Shown piece after piece: positions 25,654 through 33,135 of a DNA stretch of 64,000 nucleotides (the stretch's first letter is position 1; the number at the start of each line of letters is the position of its first letter). Below the pieces are notes generated by a model. The model saw nothing but the letters and a program-made list of their open reading frames with translations, ran no database searches and was not told the origin of the DNA. The DNA comes from DASPNM01 sp035626515. Lineage in GTDB: Bacteria > Bacteroidota > Bacteroidia > Chitinophagales > Chitinophagaceae. The stretch is taken from NCBI GenBank assembly GCA_035626515.1, contig DASPNM010000029.1, forward strand, positions 1 to 64,000. The letters are read 5' to 3'. The position numbers and the translations under genes are program-made.

Positions 25654-26574
25654 TCATTTCTTTCTCCTGATCCGTATCGTGGCGTTTTTCTGAAGACTGC
25701 TCGAAATCCGCGCTTCGTAACGGTTCTTGCCGTCATCGATGATCATCAGCGCCGTGTTGGGTGGAATCAGGCCCAGGTTTTCTGCGAACATCGAGATTTC
25801 GCTGCTTTCCCGAAGTGAATCGATCCCCAGGTTGAGCCTGATGGATTTGTGCGTGAGGCGCTCGTTGGAAAGAATCAGCTGCCCGTTGTAGAAGACCGAG
25901 ATCCGGTCTCCGTCTACTTCGCCATTGTCGTAAAGCTGTACCGTGAACGAATCGGAAGCCACTTCAACCTCCTGGACCACCACCGTTTCGCGTTCGCGAA
26001 ATTCTTTTTCCGTCACATAGTTGATCACTTTGCGGGCCGGGATGTCGACAGCCACCACTGAATCTGCATAGGTTGGTTTCCACACCTGGTACGTTTCCTT
26101 GAATTCCTGCATCGCGCGTATGACTGAGTCCTGCTTGCTGATGTCGGCGTTCAGCGTAAGGCGGAATGCGATGGGAGCGCAGATGTATTTATGATCGGGG
26201 AGGCTGACGAAATTTCCAATGAGCGTTGACTCTGCCTTCGCCACGCGCAGGGTGGCGAGAAGGTTCATGGGGCAAAAAACTTCCAGCCCCGCAAAAGAAC
26301 CATGATAGGTGATCGGGATGTCGTAAAGATTCAGCTGGCGGGTGGAAGGGTTGTAATTGCCTTTCACCTGCAGGCTCCGGTAGGTATCCTTGAAATAATA
26401 ATTCAGTATTCCTTTCACAAATCCTTTTTCGGGCTGAAGAATGAGCTCCACCAGGTAGTTGTTTGCCGAAGCGCTGGTTTTGACGTTTGCAAGGCCGTAC
26501 CAGTATCCAAACACTGATTGTGAAGACCCATACAGGGAAAGGGAGAGGAGAAGCAGGGTGATGGACTTTTTCAT
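25654..26574 (-). CDS. Secreted protein of unknown function
   Basis: This 306-residue protein has a signal peptide (MKKSITLLLLSLSLYGSSQ). The middle is a beta-rich domain (FVKGILNYYFKDTYRSLQVKG, then LNLYDIPITYHGSF) that looks like a lipocalin-like or jelly-roll fold. Two cysteines (CPMN and YICAP) may pair. The last 100 residues form a second domain, FTVQLYDNGEVDGDRISVFY, LILSNERLT, then TALMIIDDGKNRYEARISS, a plan I know only from uncharacterised Bacteroidota proteins. Its stop directly abuts the parC stop. Confidence 0.78.
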   Translation of the reverse strand: MKKSITLLLLSLSLYGSSQSVFGYWYGLANVKTSASANNYLVELILQPEKGFVKGILNYYFKDTYRSLQVKGNYNPSTRQLNLYDIPITYHGSFAGLEVFCPMNLLATLRVAKAESTLIGNFVSLPDHKYICAPIAFRLTLNADISKQDSVIRAMQEFKETYQVWKPTYADSVVAVDIPARKVINYVTEKEFRERETVVVQEVEVASDSFTVQLYDNGEVDGDRISVFYNGQLILSNERLTHKSIRLNLGIDSLRESSEISMFAENLGLIPPNTALMIIDDGKNRYEARISSSLQKNATIRIRRKK

Positions 26575-26617
26575 CGGCGGCAGATCAGGTCAAAAATCAT
26601 TCCACTAAAATCGGCTT

Positions 26618-27052
26618 TTATTTCAGGTGGCGGCGTATCTGGCGGTCAGCTTCTTTTTGTTTTAACGTTTCTCTTTTGTCGTGTAGCTTTTTACCCCTGG
26701 CCAGGCCAATCTCGATTTTTGCCAGCCCTTTCTCATTGAAATAGATACGCAGCGGAACCAGCGTATAGCCTTTTTCGCGGAGGCCGGCGTTGATTTTTCG
26801 GATCTCGCGTTTCCGGAGGAGCAGCTTCCGCTCCCGCAGCGGGTCGTGATTGTTGGCAGACCCATGGGAATAGGGGGCGATGTGCAGGGAGCGCACCCAG
26901 ACTTCCTCCTGGTGCACCACGCAGTAGCTGTCGGCGAAGCTCACCTTGCCGTTGCGGATGGATTTCACTTCGGTTCCAAGCAGCACGATGCCCGCCTCAT
27001 ATTTTGAGTCGATGAAGTATTCGTGGTAGGCCGGTCGGTTTTTGAGCTCCAT
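26618..27052 (-). CDS. smpB: SsrA-binding protein SmpB
   Basis: The 144-residue protein contains the SmpB hallmarks: NRPAYHEYFIDSKYEAGIVL, GTEVKSIRNGKVSFADSY, LHIAPYSHG, RKLLLRKREI and GLARGKKLHDKRET with the basic C-terminal tail. SmpB binds tmRNA and positions it in stalled ribosomes. The ssrA gene itself is not seen in the window. It is transcribed alone from the minus strand, and a -7 box lies only 8 bases before the ATG. Confidence 0.95.
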   Translation of the reverse strand: MELKNRPAYHEYFIDSKYEAGIVLLGTEVKSIRNGKVSFADSYCVVHQEEVWVRSLHIAPYSHGSANNHDPLRERKLLLRKREIRKINAGLREKGYTLVPLRIYFNEKGLAKIEIGLARGKKLHDKRETLKQKEADRQIRRHLK

Positions 27053-27060
27053 GTCGGACG

Positions 27061-27068
27061 CAAATCTA
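27061..27068 (-). promoter_or_regulatory. -7 box of smpB, very close to the start codon
   Basis: The minus strand reads TAGATTTG, a perfect TAnnTTTG. Only 8 bases separate it from the ATG, implying a leader of a few bases at most. Confidence 0.45.
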
Positions 27069-27223
27069 TTTGCTTATTTCCGATAATGGCGGATGGCATT
27101 TCCCGCTGAAAACCCGGGTATTAGAAATTCCAAAAGCGATCGGGGGAACAGGTGAAGCTACTGCGATTACGGCGTGAAAGGAAGCTGGCAATAGGATAAT
27201 GAATAAATTCGTTACAACACCGG

Positions 27224-28090
27224 ATGAGATACGCAATTCTGGCCATCAGCCTTTTCTCCGCCCTCGATCTGCCGGCACAGCCAACGAGGACAGTCCTGGA
27301 TCGGAAAACGGGCCTGCCGGTAAGCTATGCCACGGTAAGAATACTGAAAACCGTAAAGGGTACCATTGCATCAGGGAAGGGAGAATTCATTATTCCGATC
27401 GAGTCCGGCGATAGCGTGCTGTTCAGTTGCGCAGGTTATCACGATCTGGTAATCGCTGGAAAAAATATCAGCCGAACCGTTTATCTGGATCCGGAAGTGC
27501 TCGAATTGAAGGAAGTAATTCTCAGAACCGGAAGCCTCAAGACAATAAAAATCGGCAACGAAAAGAGACTTGTACGCGGAGATATCGTCTTTTCTCCCTC
27601 TCCGCACCAACAGATTCATACGGAGTTTGCTCAAAAGATTGTGTTGCCCGATCCAGGACGGACGTTTAAGCTAACGAAAGCGTTTATTCCCGTCAAAAGG
27701 AGAAATTGTTACGGTCCGATCCTGGTCCGAATTTATGAGTGCGATTCCGTTCGCGACTGGCCCGGGCGCGAGATCTTCATTAAGCGCGTGGAAGGAAGGG
27801 ACATCGTATTTCAAAGAAACGCTGCTGTTATCGACATCCGTGCCGCAAATATTTTTTTTAACAGCAGGGATTCGTTTTTCGTAAGTCTGTCCTGGCCACC
27901 TGGTGGTTTTTACGATGAGTGTCGCCCGCTGGTTCTGCTTTCAAAACGCTCCAATTCCCAAACTTATCTGCGGCTGTTTAGGAACAATCCATTCGAATGG
28001 GATCCTTTTGCGGTGAGATTTCGGGATAACAGAGGCAGCGAATTCCGGGCACGGACCTTTTTTGCAGTCGAGGTGGAAGTTTATGAATAA
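27224..28090 (+). CDS. Secreted protein with carboxypeptidase-regulatory-like domain
   Basis: The 288-residue protein has a signal peptide ending at LPAQ. A CarboxypepD_reg-like beta-sandwich follows: VLDRKTGLPVSYATVRILKT, GTIASGKGEFIIPI, DSVLFSCAGYHDLVI. This is the domain that also starts SusC proteins. The remaining part (GSLKTIKIGNEKRLVRGDIV and onward) is specific to this kind of protein and beta-rich. No catalytic motif is visible. It probably is a periplasmic or surface protein. It is somewhat less GC-rich than its neighbours. No partner gene is adjacent on the same strand. Confidence 0.75.
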   Translation: MRYAILAISLFSALDLPAQPTRTVLDRKTGLPVSYATVRILKTVKGTIASGKGEFIIPIESGDSVLFSCAGYHDLVIAGKNISRTVYLDPEVLELKEVILRTGSLKTIKIGNEKRLVRGDIVFSPSPHQQIHTEFAQKIVLPDPGRTFKLTKAFIPVKRRNCYGPILVRIYECDSVRDWPGREIFIKRVEGRDIVFQRNAAVIDIRAANIFFNSRDSFFVSLSWPPGGFYDECRPLVLLSKRSNSQTYLRLFRNNPFEWDPFAVRFRDNRGSEFRARTFFAVEVEVYE

Positions 28091-28243
28091 GCAGCGTAGT
28101 CAACTGCACCGGGTAAGCGCAATAGGCGGGATGGTTTTCAGACTTCGAATCATTTTTCGGTATGATTTGGGGGAAGTGTCTATCAAACCCTTTTTCGTCA
28201 AATCTATAAATATTGTACGTAGCGGTTTCGGGTACGTACAGGG

Positions 28244-29158
28244 TTAATTTTTGAACAGGGTCAGCACCGTGCTGATCTTTTCTTTCAATTCCTTCCTCGG
28301 CACGATGAAGTCGAGAAACCCGTGTTCCAGGATAAATTCGCTGCGCTGAAAACCTTCCGGGAGGTCTTTCTTGATCGTTTCTTTGATCACTCTCGGACCG
28401 GCAAATCCGATCAGCGCCCCGGGTTCGGCAATATTCAGGTCACCGAGCATGCCGAACGAAGCCGAAATTCCTCCAAACGTAGGGTCAGTGAGCAGGGAGA
28501 TGTACGGAATCCTCGCGTCGCTGAGCTGGGAGAGCTTGCCGCTGGTTTTCGCGAGCTGCATCAGAGAAAATGCAGATTCCATCATTCGCGCGCCTCCGGA
28601 CTTTGCGATGACCATGAAAGGCAGCCACTGCGCGATGCAATAATCCACAGCCCGCGAAAATTTTTCGCCCATGACCGATCCGAGCGAACCGCCGATGAAT
28701 TCGAAGTCCATGCAGGCGATGACAATATCATGGGCTCCCACCTTTCCCACCGCCACGCGCATGGAATCCGTCAGGTCGGTCTTGCTCCAGATCTCTTCCA
28801 GGCGTTTCTGGTAAGGCTTCAGGTCCGTAAAACCGAGCAGGTCCTTACTGCGTATGTTGGGAAACAATTCCTGGAATTTGTTGTCGTCGAACAGGATGTC
28901 GAAATATTCGCTGCTGTTGATCCGGTGATGAAAATTGCATTTGGGGCAAACGAAAAAATTCTCCCGGAGTTCGTTGACGGTGCAGATAAAATTACACTCC
29001 GGACATTTCACCCAAAGCCCTTCCGGGGTTTCTTTTTTCTCGGAGGTTTTGGTGTTGATGCCCTTCTTGATCCGCTTGAACCAGCTGGTCTTCGTTTCCT
29101 CGGTTTTGCCTTCTTCCCCAGCCAGGTTGGCATCAAAATCCTCAAACGGCTTGGCCAT
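28244..29158 (-). CDS. accD: Acetyl-CoA carboxylase carboxyltransferase subunit beta
   Basis: From the ATG at 29158 the protein has 304 residues (a TTG six bases upstream is a weaker start). A zinc ribbon uses C52-x2-C55 and C71-x2-C74 (CPECNF and CPKCNF). The carboxyltransferase domain follows with FIGGSLGSVMGEKF, SGGARMME and GGISASFGMLGD. The protein transfers carboxyl from biotin to acetyl-CoA, making malonyl-CoA for fatty acids. It has a longer acidic N-terminus than E. coli AccD. accA is not in the window. A -7 box precedes it at 29176. Confidence 0.95.
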   Translation of the reverse strand: MAKPFEDFDANLAGEEGKTEETKTSWFKRIKKGINTKTSEKKETPEGLWVKCPECNFICTVNELRENFFVCPKCNFHHRINSSEYFDILFDDNKFQELFPNIRSKDLLGFTDLKPYQKRLEEIWSKTDLTDSMRVAVGKVGAHDIVIACMDFEFIGGSLGSVMGEKFSRAVDYCIAQWLPFMVIAKSGGARMMESAFSLMQLAKTSGKLSQLSDARIPYISLLTDPTFGGISASFGMLGDLNIAEPGALIGFAGPRVIKETIKKDLPEGFQRSEFILEHGFLDFIVPRKELKEKISTVLTLFKN

Positions 29159-29175
29159 ACTCAATCGTTATCGCA

Positions 29176-29183
29176 CAAATATA
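29176..29183 (-). promoter_or_regulatory. -7 box of accD
   Basis: The minus strand reads TATATTTG, a perfect TAnnTTTG, 17 bases from the ATG. A heptamer array begins 15 bases further upstream, over the -33 position. Confidence 0.5.
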
Positions 29184-29197
29184 GGGAATCAGGGAAG

Positions 29198-29245
29198 GAG
29201 TCGATAGTCGGTATCGGTAGTCGATAGTCTATAGTTTCGGTCGAA
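29198..29245. repeat. Heptamer tandem array, unit TAGTCGA
   Basis: Units read GAGTCGA, TAGTCGG, TATCGG (one base short), TAGTCGA, TAGTCTA, TAGTTTC, GGTCGAA. AGTCGATAGTCG at 29199-29210 is identical to 5095-5106 in front of the universal stress protein gene. The array lies upstream of accD. Confidence 0.72.
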
Positions 29246-29316
29246 GATGCCCTTTCGATGGAAAATGTTTTTGACTGACGACACAGAATTCGCGACAGTC
29301 AAGAGAATTCAACTAC

Positions 29317-29366
29317 ATTCCACAACATTCCACAACATTCCACAAAATTCAACCACATTCCACAAA
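29317..29366. repeat. Decamer tandem array, unit ATTCCACAAC, five units
   Basis: Five consecutive 10-base units: ATTCCACAAC twice, ATTCCACAAA, ATTCAACCAC, ATTCCACAAA. It lies between two oppositely oriented heptamer arrays. Confidence 0.72.
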
Positions 29367-29393
29367 CTAACGACTCCCGACTATCGACTAATT
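29366..29393. repeat. Inverted copy of the heptamer array
   Basis: Units ACTAACG, ACTCCCG, ACTATCG, ACTAATT are the reverse-complement register of TAGTCGA. CCGACTATCGACT (29377-29389) is the exact reverse complement of 29199-29211, so the arrays form 13-base inverted ends around about 165 bases. Confidence 0.68.
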
Positions 29394-29738
29394 ATTAGGC
29401 GCTCCACTATCAATCCAACACAGAATGCTGTTGCGCTGCGAAGACGAAAGACTGGAATTCTTAGGCATCGTGCCGTTTGCCACTGCGGCGCGAATAGGAG
29501 CGCGCGCATTAAAGACCTGGTTGTAGTTCGTCAGCGGACCCGGACCGTTCATGCTGCCGGTGCTGTGGCAGCCGGCTAGGTTGCAACTGCTCTGAATGAT
29601 GGGCTCCACATTAGCCGACCAGGACTTGGGAACCGTCGAACAGTCGAGAGGGGCACCGCCACCGCCGCCGGTACTGCTTTTGCTGCAGGCGGCGATTACC
29701 GTGATGACCAGGATCGCAGGGATGAATGTAGTTTTCAT
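29388..29738 (-). CDS. Lipoprotein with CxxxCH cytochrome c-like motif
   Basis: From the ATG at 29738 the protein has 116 residues. The lipobox is VIAAC (cysteine 18), followed by a serine/glycine linker. The mature part holds VEPIIQSSCNLAGCH, i.e. C-xxx-C-H, a variant of the haem c-binding motif. A later methionine (NGTMPKNSS) could be an axial ligand, and the end ILCWIDSGAPNN is typical of small secreted cytochrome-like domains of Bacteroidota. It may be an outer-membrane-anchored monohaem electron carrier, but the one-residue-longer motif needs proof of haem attachment. Its 3' end runs into the inverted heptamer array. Confidence 0.75.
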   Translation of the reverse strand: MKTTFIPAILVITVIAACSKSSTGGGGGAPLDCSTVPKSWSANVEPIIQSSCNLAGCHSTGSMNGPGPLTNYNQVFNARAPIRAAVANGTMPKNSSLSSSQRNSILCWIDSGAPNN

Positions 29739-29804
29739 ATCCGGAATTGTTATTACTTTCTTATCGCGGAATTTGGTCATTTCGTTGCCTGTATTTTAGG
29801 TCCA

Positions 29805-29835
29805 GCAAAAAGCCCGCTTCTGTTTTCAGCGGGCT
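29805..29835 (-). terminator. Rho-independent terminator of the aldolase gene
   Basis: AGCCCGCT and AGCGGGCT pair perfectly around a 9-base loop. On the minus strand the stem is followed by a run of T. It lies 28 bases past the aldolase stop codon. Confidence 0.87.
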
Positions 29836-29862
29836 CAATCTAAATTTAATAATATCCGGCGT

Positions 29863-30978
29863 TTATGCTATGGTGACCTCCCGGTCCAGGTAAACGTCCT
29901 GTATCCCGTTCAGGATATCGACGCCCTCTTTCATCGGTCGCTGGAAAGCCTTACGCCCGCTGATGAGTCCCATACCTCCTGCGCGCTTGTTGATCACCGC
30001 CGTAGTCACCGCTTCCACGAGATCGCTCTCCCCGGAAGAAGCTCCTCCGGAGTTGATAAGCCCCGCTCGGCCCATGTAACAGTTCGCTACCTGGTAGCGG
30101 CAAAGATCGATCGGGTGATCGCTGCTGAGTTGCTCGTAAATGCGTTTGTCGTTCTTCCCGTAGGGCGATTCTTTCGTGCTGAGAGCACTGTAGCCGCCAT
30201 TGTTTTCCGGCAGTTTCTGCTTGATGATGTCCGCTTCGATTGTAACGCCCAGGTGGTTGGCCTGCCCGGTAAGGTCTGCGGAAAGATGGTAGTCCTTATC
30301 TTTTTTGAACGCGGGATTGCGCAGGTAGCACCACAGGATCGTGGCCATACCCAACTCGTGCGCCATCTCGAAGGCCCGGCTTACTTCCTGGATTTGCCGG
30401 GAAGATTCTTCGCTGCCGAAATAAATCGTAGCCCCAACCGCAGCGGCGCCGAGATTCCAGCTCGCGCGGATGGACGAAAACATGATCTGGTCGAATTTGT
30501 TGGGGTAGGTGAGGAATTCGTTGTGGTTAATCTTGACAATAAATGGAATCTTGTGGGCGTACTTGCGCGCAAGAATACCCAGTCCGCCGAAAGTGGTGGC
30601 AACTGCGTTGCATCCGCCTTCGATGGCGAGACGGACGATATTCTCCGGATCGAAATAGATAGGATTTTTGGCGAACGAAGCTCCGCCGCTGTGCTCGATA
30701 CCCTGGTCCACAGGAAGAATGGACAGGTACCCGGTGCCGGCCAGTCGCCCGGTGTGGTACATCTGGTGAAGGTTTCTCAGCACCTGCGGATTACGATCGC
30801 TTGCCAGCCAGACCCTGTCGATGAAATCGGGTCCGGGCAAATGAAGCTGTTCTTTCGGGATGGTTCTGCACTCATGCTGCAGCAAATATTCGGCTTTCTC
30901 TCCGAGCAGGTCGGCAATTCCCTTTCTGGGACGGCCTTGCGCGGGCTTGTTCACGGCGGCAGTCTGGATCTCTTCCAT
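29863..30978 (-). CDS. fbaB: Class I fructose-bisphosphate aldolase (FbaB/DhnA type)
   Basis: The 371-residue protein has the DhnA-type TIM barrel: GYLSILPVDQGIEHSGG, YFDPENIVRLAIEGGCNAV, KIPFIVKINHNEFL, GAAAVGATIYFGSEES, and the phosphate-binding end SGGASSGESD followed by NKRAGGMGLISGRKAFQRP. These enzymes use a Schiff-base lysine and cleave fructose-1,6-bisphosphate in glycolysis or form it in gluconeogenesis. It is transcribed alone from the minus strand, with a -7 box at 30998 and a terminator at 29805. Confidence 0.93.
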   Translation of the reverse strand: MEEIQTAAVNKPAQGRPRKGIADLLGEKAEYLLQHECRTIPKEQLHLPGPDFIDRVWLASDRNPQVLRNLHQMYHTGRLAGTGYLSILPVDQGIEHSGGASFAKNPIYFDPENIVRLAIEGGCNAVATTFGGLGILARKYAHKIPFIVKINHNEFLTYPNKFDQIMFSSIRASWNLGAAAVGATIYFGSEESSRQIQEVSRAFEMAHELGMATILWCYLRNPAFKKDKDYHLSADLTGQANHLGVTIEADIIKQKLPENNGGYSALSTKESPYGKNDKRIYEQLSSDHPIDLCRYQVANCYMGRAGLINSGGASSGESDLVEAVTTAVINKRAGGMGLISGRKAFQRPMKEGVDILNGIQDVYLDREVTIA

Positions 30979-30997
30979 ATCTGATTGATTGAAGGAC

Positions 30998-31005
30998 CAA
31001 AGATA
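30998..31005 (-). promoter_or_regulatory. -7 box of the aldolase gene
   Basis: The minus strand reads TATCTTTG, a perfect TAnnTTTG, 19 bases from the ATG. The GGTTGACT octamer array begins 17 bases upstream. Confidence 0.5.
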
Positions 31006-31021
31006 AGTTAAACGGGAAATT

Positions 31022-31061
31022 GGTTGACTGGTTGACTGGTTGATTGGTTGACAGTTTAATT
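31022..31061. repeat. Octamer tandem array, unit GGTTGACT, five units
   Basis: Units GGTTGACT, GGTTGACT, GGTTGATT, GGTTGACA, GTTTAATT in exact 8-base register. The array lies directly upstream of the aldolase promoter box. The same unit recurs upstream of the cystathionine beta-synthase gene. Confidence 0.75.
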
Positions 31062-31519
31062 AGCAGACTGGCTCTCGAACTGTCATTGCCGGAGCGAGGA
31101 AAAAAACTGAAGTAAAAATAAAACCGGGAGAGGATCATCACCGCGCCTCCTGTTATCCTTTGCAATGCTCAGGACAACAGGAGGGTTCCGGAAGAATTCT
31201 TTTCATGGATTTGGACACGGTGACTTCGCAGTCGGCTTTAAGGATCTTGGATGGGTCTTTCCTGAAAACTGCTTTTCAGAACGGACATTGGATTTTGGGT
31301 TTCTCGAGGATCAGGTTTGGTTTTCGGCCTTTGATTGGATATTGGGCCTTTTGTTTTTCCGGATATCGAACACAACAAAACTAATATGCGCGCAGGACAA
31401 AAAACAGAGCAAAAACGCCAGTTTTTTTTACGATAAATACGGGCCGAAGATTTCGTAAATCGAACACTTGCTGCTTCGAAACTTAACGATGCCGGGGATC
31501 GGTATTTTACGATTCCGCC
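31062..31519. other. Intergenic region, T/G-rich with loose TTGGATTTTGGG-like repeats
   Basis: No supported gene. Short frames here have biased aromatic composition because the plus strand repeats phrases such as TTGGATTTTGGGTTT, GGTTTGGTTTTCGG and TTGGATATTGGGCC (about 31278-31350). This looks like another degenerate short-period repeat. Confidence 0.4.
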
Positions 31520-32878
31520 TCAGTTGCCGAGGGCCTGGATGACATCGTACTTGGTGACAATGTGATAATTGCCCGCCTCGTCGCGGGCGAGCACCGCACC
31601 GTTATCCTTATTGATCAGGCTGCGAAGCTTTTCCACGGGGGTGTCGAAGGAAACAATCGGCAGGCAGGGCTCGAGCACTTCTTCCACCGTTGCGTGCTTG
31701 ATCTCCGGGTTCGCAAAAATTTTTTGAAACAGGCCGCCTTCGCTGATCGTGCCCACCGGGCCCTCGCCGTTCATTACCGGGATCTGTTCGATGTCGTACT
31801 TCTGCATCAGCTGCACGGCGTCCGCAACGGTTTGCCTGGGTTCTATTGTGATGAGACGACGCGATCCCCGCGCGCTCACCACGTCGCGGAAAGTTTTTAC
31901 GTCGAGGAATCCCCGCTCGATCATCCACTGATCGTTGTACACCTTGGCCACGTAACGGCTGCCGTGGTCGTGCAGGATGCATACCACGAGGTGCTCCCTG
32001 CGCAGTCGATCCTTCAGCTGCATCAGTCCCTGCAGGCAGCTTCCCGCGCTGTATCCGCAAAACATTCCTTCTTCCCGGGCGAGACGACGCGCCATGATTG
32101 CGCCGTCCTTATCGGTGACCTGCTCGAAATGGTCGATGACGCTCATGTCGTAATTGCCGGGAACAAAATCTTCGCCGAAGCCTTCGCTAACGTAGGGATG
32201 CACTTCGTTCATGTCAATCTCCCCGGTACGGAAGTACCTGGTGAGCAGCGAACCGTATACGTCGATTGCCCAGACCTGGATGTTCGGATTCTTTTCTTTC
32301 AGGTACATTGCGACGCCGGTGATCGTACCCCCCGTGCCCGCGGTGCAGACCAGGTGAGTGATCTTTCCATCGGTCTGGTTCCAGATTTCCGGCCCTGTCG
32401 TCTCATAATGCGCGAGCCTGTTGGCGAGGTTGTCGTACTGGTTGCAGTGAAATGAATTGGGGATCTCGCCCGCAAGGCGCCGCGCTACGGAATAATAGCT
32501 CCGCGAATCTTCGGGTTCCACGTTCGTGGGGCACACGATCACCTCGGCGCCGAGGGCTTTAAGAATATCCACCTTTTCCTTGGACTGTTTGTCGGTAGTG
32601 GTGAAAATGCACTTATATCCTTTCACTACCGCGGCGATGGCGAGCCCCATACCGGTATTTCCCGAAGTGCACTCGATGATTGTACCGCCCGGCCGCAAAT
32701 TTCCTTCCTGCTCCGCGACTTCGATCATCTTCAGCGCCATGCGGTCCTTGATCGAATTCCCGGGATTGAAATAATCCACCTTGGCGGCGACCGTGCAGGG
32801 GAAATCCTTGGTGATTTTATTGAGCCGGATCAGCGGAGTGTTGCCGATGGTCTCCAGGATGTTGTTCCGGATATCCAT
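31520..32878 (-). CDS. Cystathionine beta-synthase (PLP domain plus CBS pair)
   Basis: The 452-residue protein has a PLP-dependent fold-type II domain. IGNTPLIRLN is at the start, the Schiff-base lysine is K44 in NPGNSIKDR, and the phosphate loop SGNTG and GTGGTITG are present. The C-terminal 110 residues hold two CBS motifs (IEQIPVMNGEGPVGTISEGG and GAVLARDEAGNYHIVTKYDV). This architecture is that of cystathionine beta-synthase, which joins serine and homocysteine; cysteine synthase is the alternative for the catalytic part. The regulatory CBS pair probably senses an adenosyl compound. A -7 box is only 4 bases before the ATG. Confidence 0.92.
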   Translation of the reverse strand: MDIRNNILETIGNTPLIRLNKITKDFPCTVAAKVDYFNPGNSIKDRMALKMIEVAEQEGNLRPGGTIIECTSGNTGMGLAIAAVVKGYKCIFTTTDKQSKEKVDILKALGAEVIVCPTNVEPEDSRSYYSVARRLAGEIPNSFHCNQYDNLANRLAHYETTGPEIWNQTDGKITHLVCTAGTGGTITGVAMYLKEKNPNIQVWAIDVYGSLLTRYFRTGEIDMNEVHPYVSEGFGEDFVPGNYDMSVIDHFEQVTDKDGAIMARRLAREEGMFCGYSAGSCLQGLMQLKDRLRREHLVVCILHDHGSRYVAKVYNDQWMIERGFLDVKTFRDVVSARGSRRLITIEPRQTVADAVQLMQKYDIEQIPVMNGEGPVGTISEGGLFQKIFANPEIKHATVEEVLEPCLPIVSFDTPVEKLRSLINKDNGAVLARDEAGNYHIVTKYDVIQALGN

Positions 32879-32882
32879 GCTG

Positions 32883-32890
32883 CAAAGTTA
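32883..32890 (-). promoter_or_regulatory. -7 box of cystathionine beta-synthase gene, almost touching the start codon
   Basis: The minus strand reads TAACTTTG, a perfect TAnnTTTG. It ends 4 bases before the ATG, so the transcript would be leaderless or nearly so. The octamer array begins at the very next base upstream (32891). Confidence 0.5.
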
Positions 32891-32922
32891 GGTTGACTGG
32901 TTGATTAGTTGATGGGTTGACT
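32891..32922. repeat. Octamer tandem array, unit GGTTGACT, four units
   Basis: Units GGTTGACT, GGTTGATT, AGTTGATG, GGTTGACT. This is the same unit as at 31022-31061, again directly upstream of a -7 box. Confidence 0.74.
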
Positions 32923-32993
32923 AGTAGAGAGGGTGGCAGCCGTTGTGCGTTGGGTTCATGGCTGATGGTTCATCGATCATGGCTTTCCTCGCC

Positions 32994-33025
32994 GGTTGAT
33001 TAGCTGATCGGTCGACTGGTTAGCA
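32994..33025. repeat. Second octamer array in the same intergenic region
   Basis: Units GGTTGATT, AGCTGATC, GGTCGACT, GGTTAGCA, a more degenerate form of the GGTTGACT unit in exact 8-base register. Confidence 0.62.
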
Positions 33026-33058
33026 GCGTAGCTACCGTTGTGCCGGGATCGAAACCCT

Positions 33059-33135
33059 CATTACTCATCACTTATCACTCATCACTCATCACTCATTACT
33101 CATCATTGACCACTCATTTCTCACCACTCATCGTG
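33059..33135. repeat. Heptamer tandem array, unit CATCACT, eleven units
   Basis: Eleven 7-base units run without a register change: CATTACT, CATCACT, TATCACT, CATCACT, CATCACT, CATTACT, CATCATT, GACCACT, CATTTCT, CACCACT, CATCGTG. The last units overlap the stop codon of the minus-strand anti-sigma-like gene (33128-33130). Confidence 0.82.

Noticed and set aside
29247..29579. 110-codon frame downstream of accD upstream region
   Set aside because: It translates the decamer array and overlaps the minus-strand lipoprotein with a convincing signal peptide.
31160..31458. Open frames of 75-98 codons between the aldolase and cystathionine beta-synthase genes
   Set aside because: The residues are dominated by F, W, G and L because the DNA is a loose TTGGATTTTGGG-like repeat. 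No signal peptide, motif or promoter is evident.
33059..33135. Possible CRISPR array
   Set aside because: Units are 7 bases without spacers and directly adjoining, so this is a microsatellite-like array.
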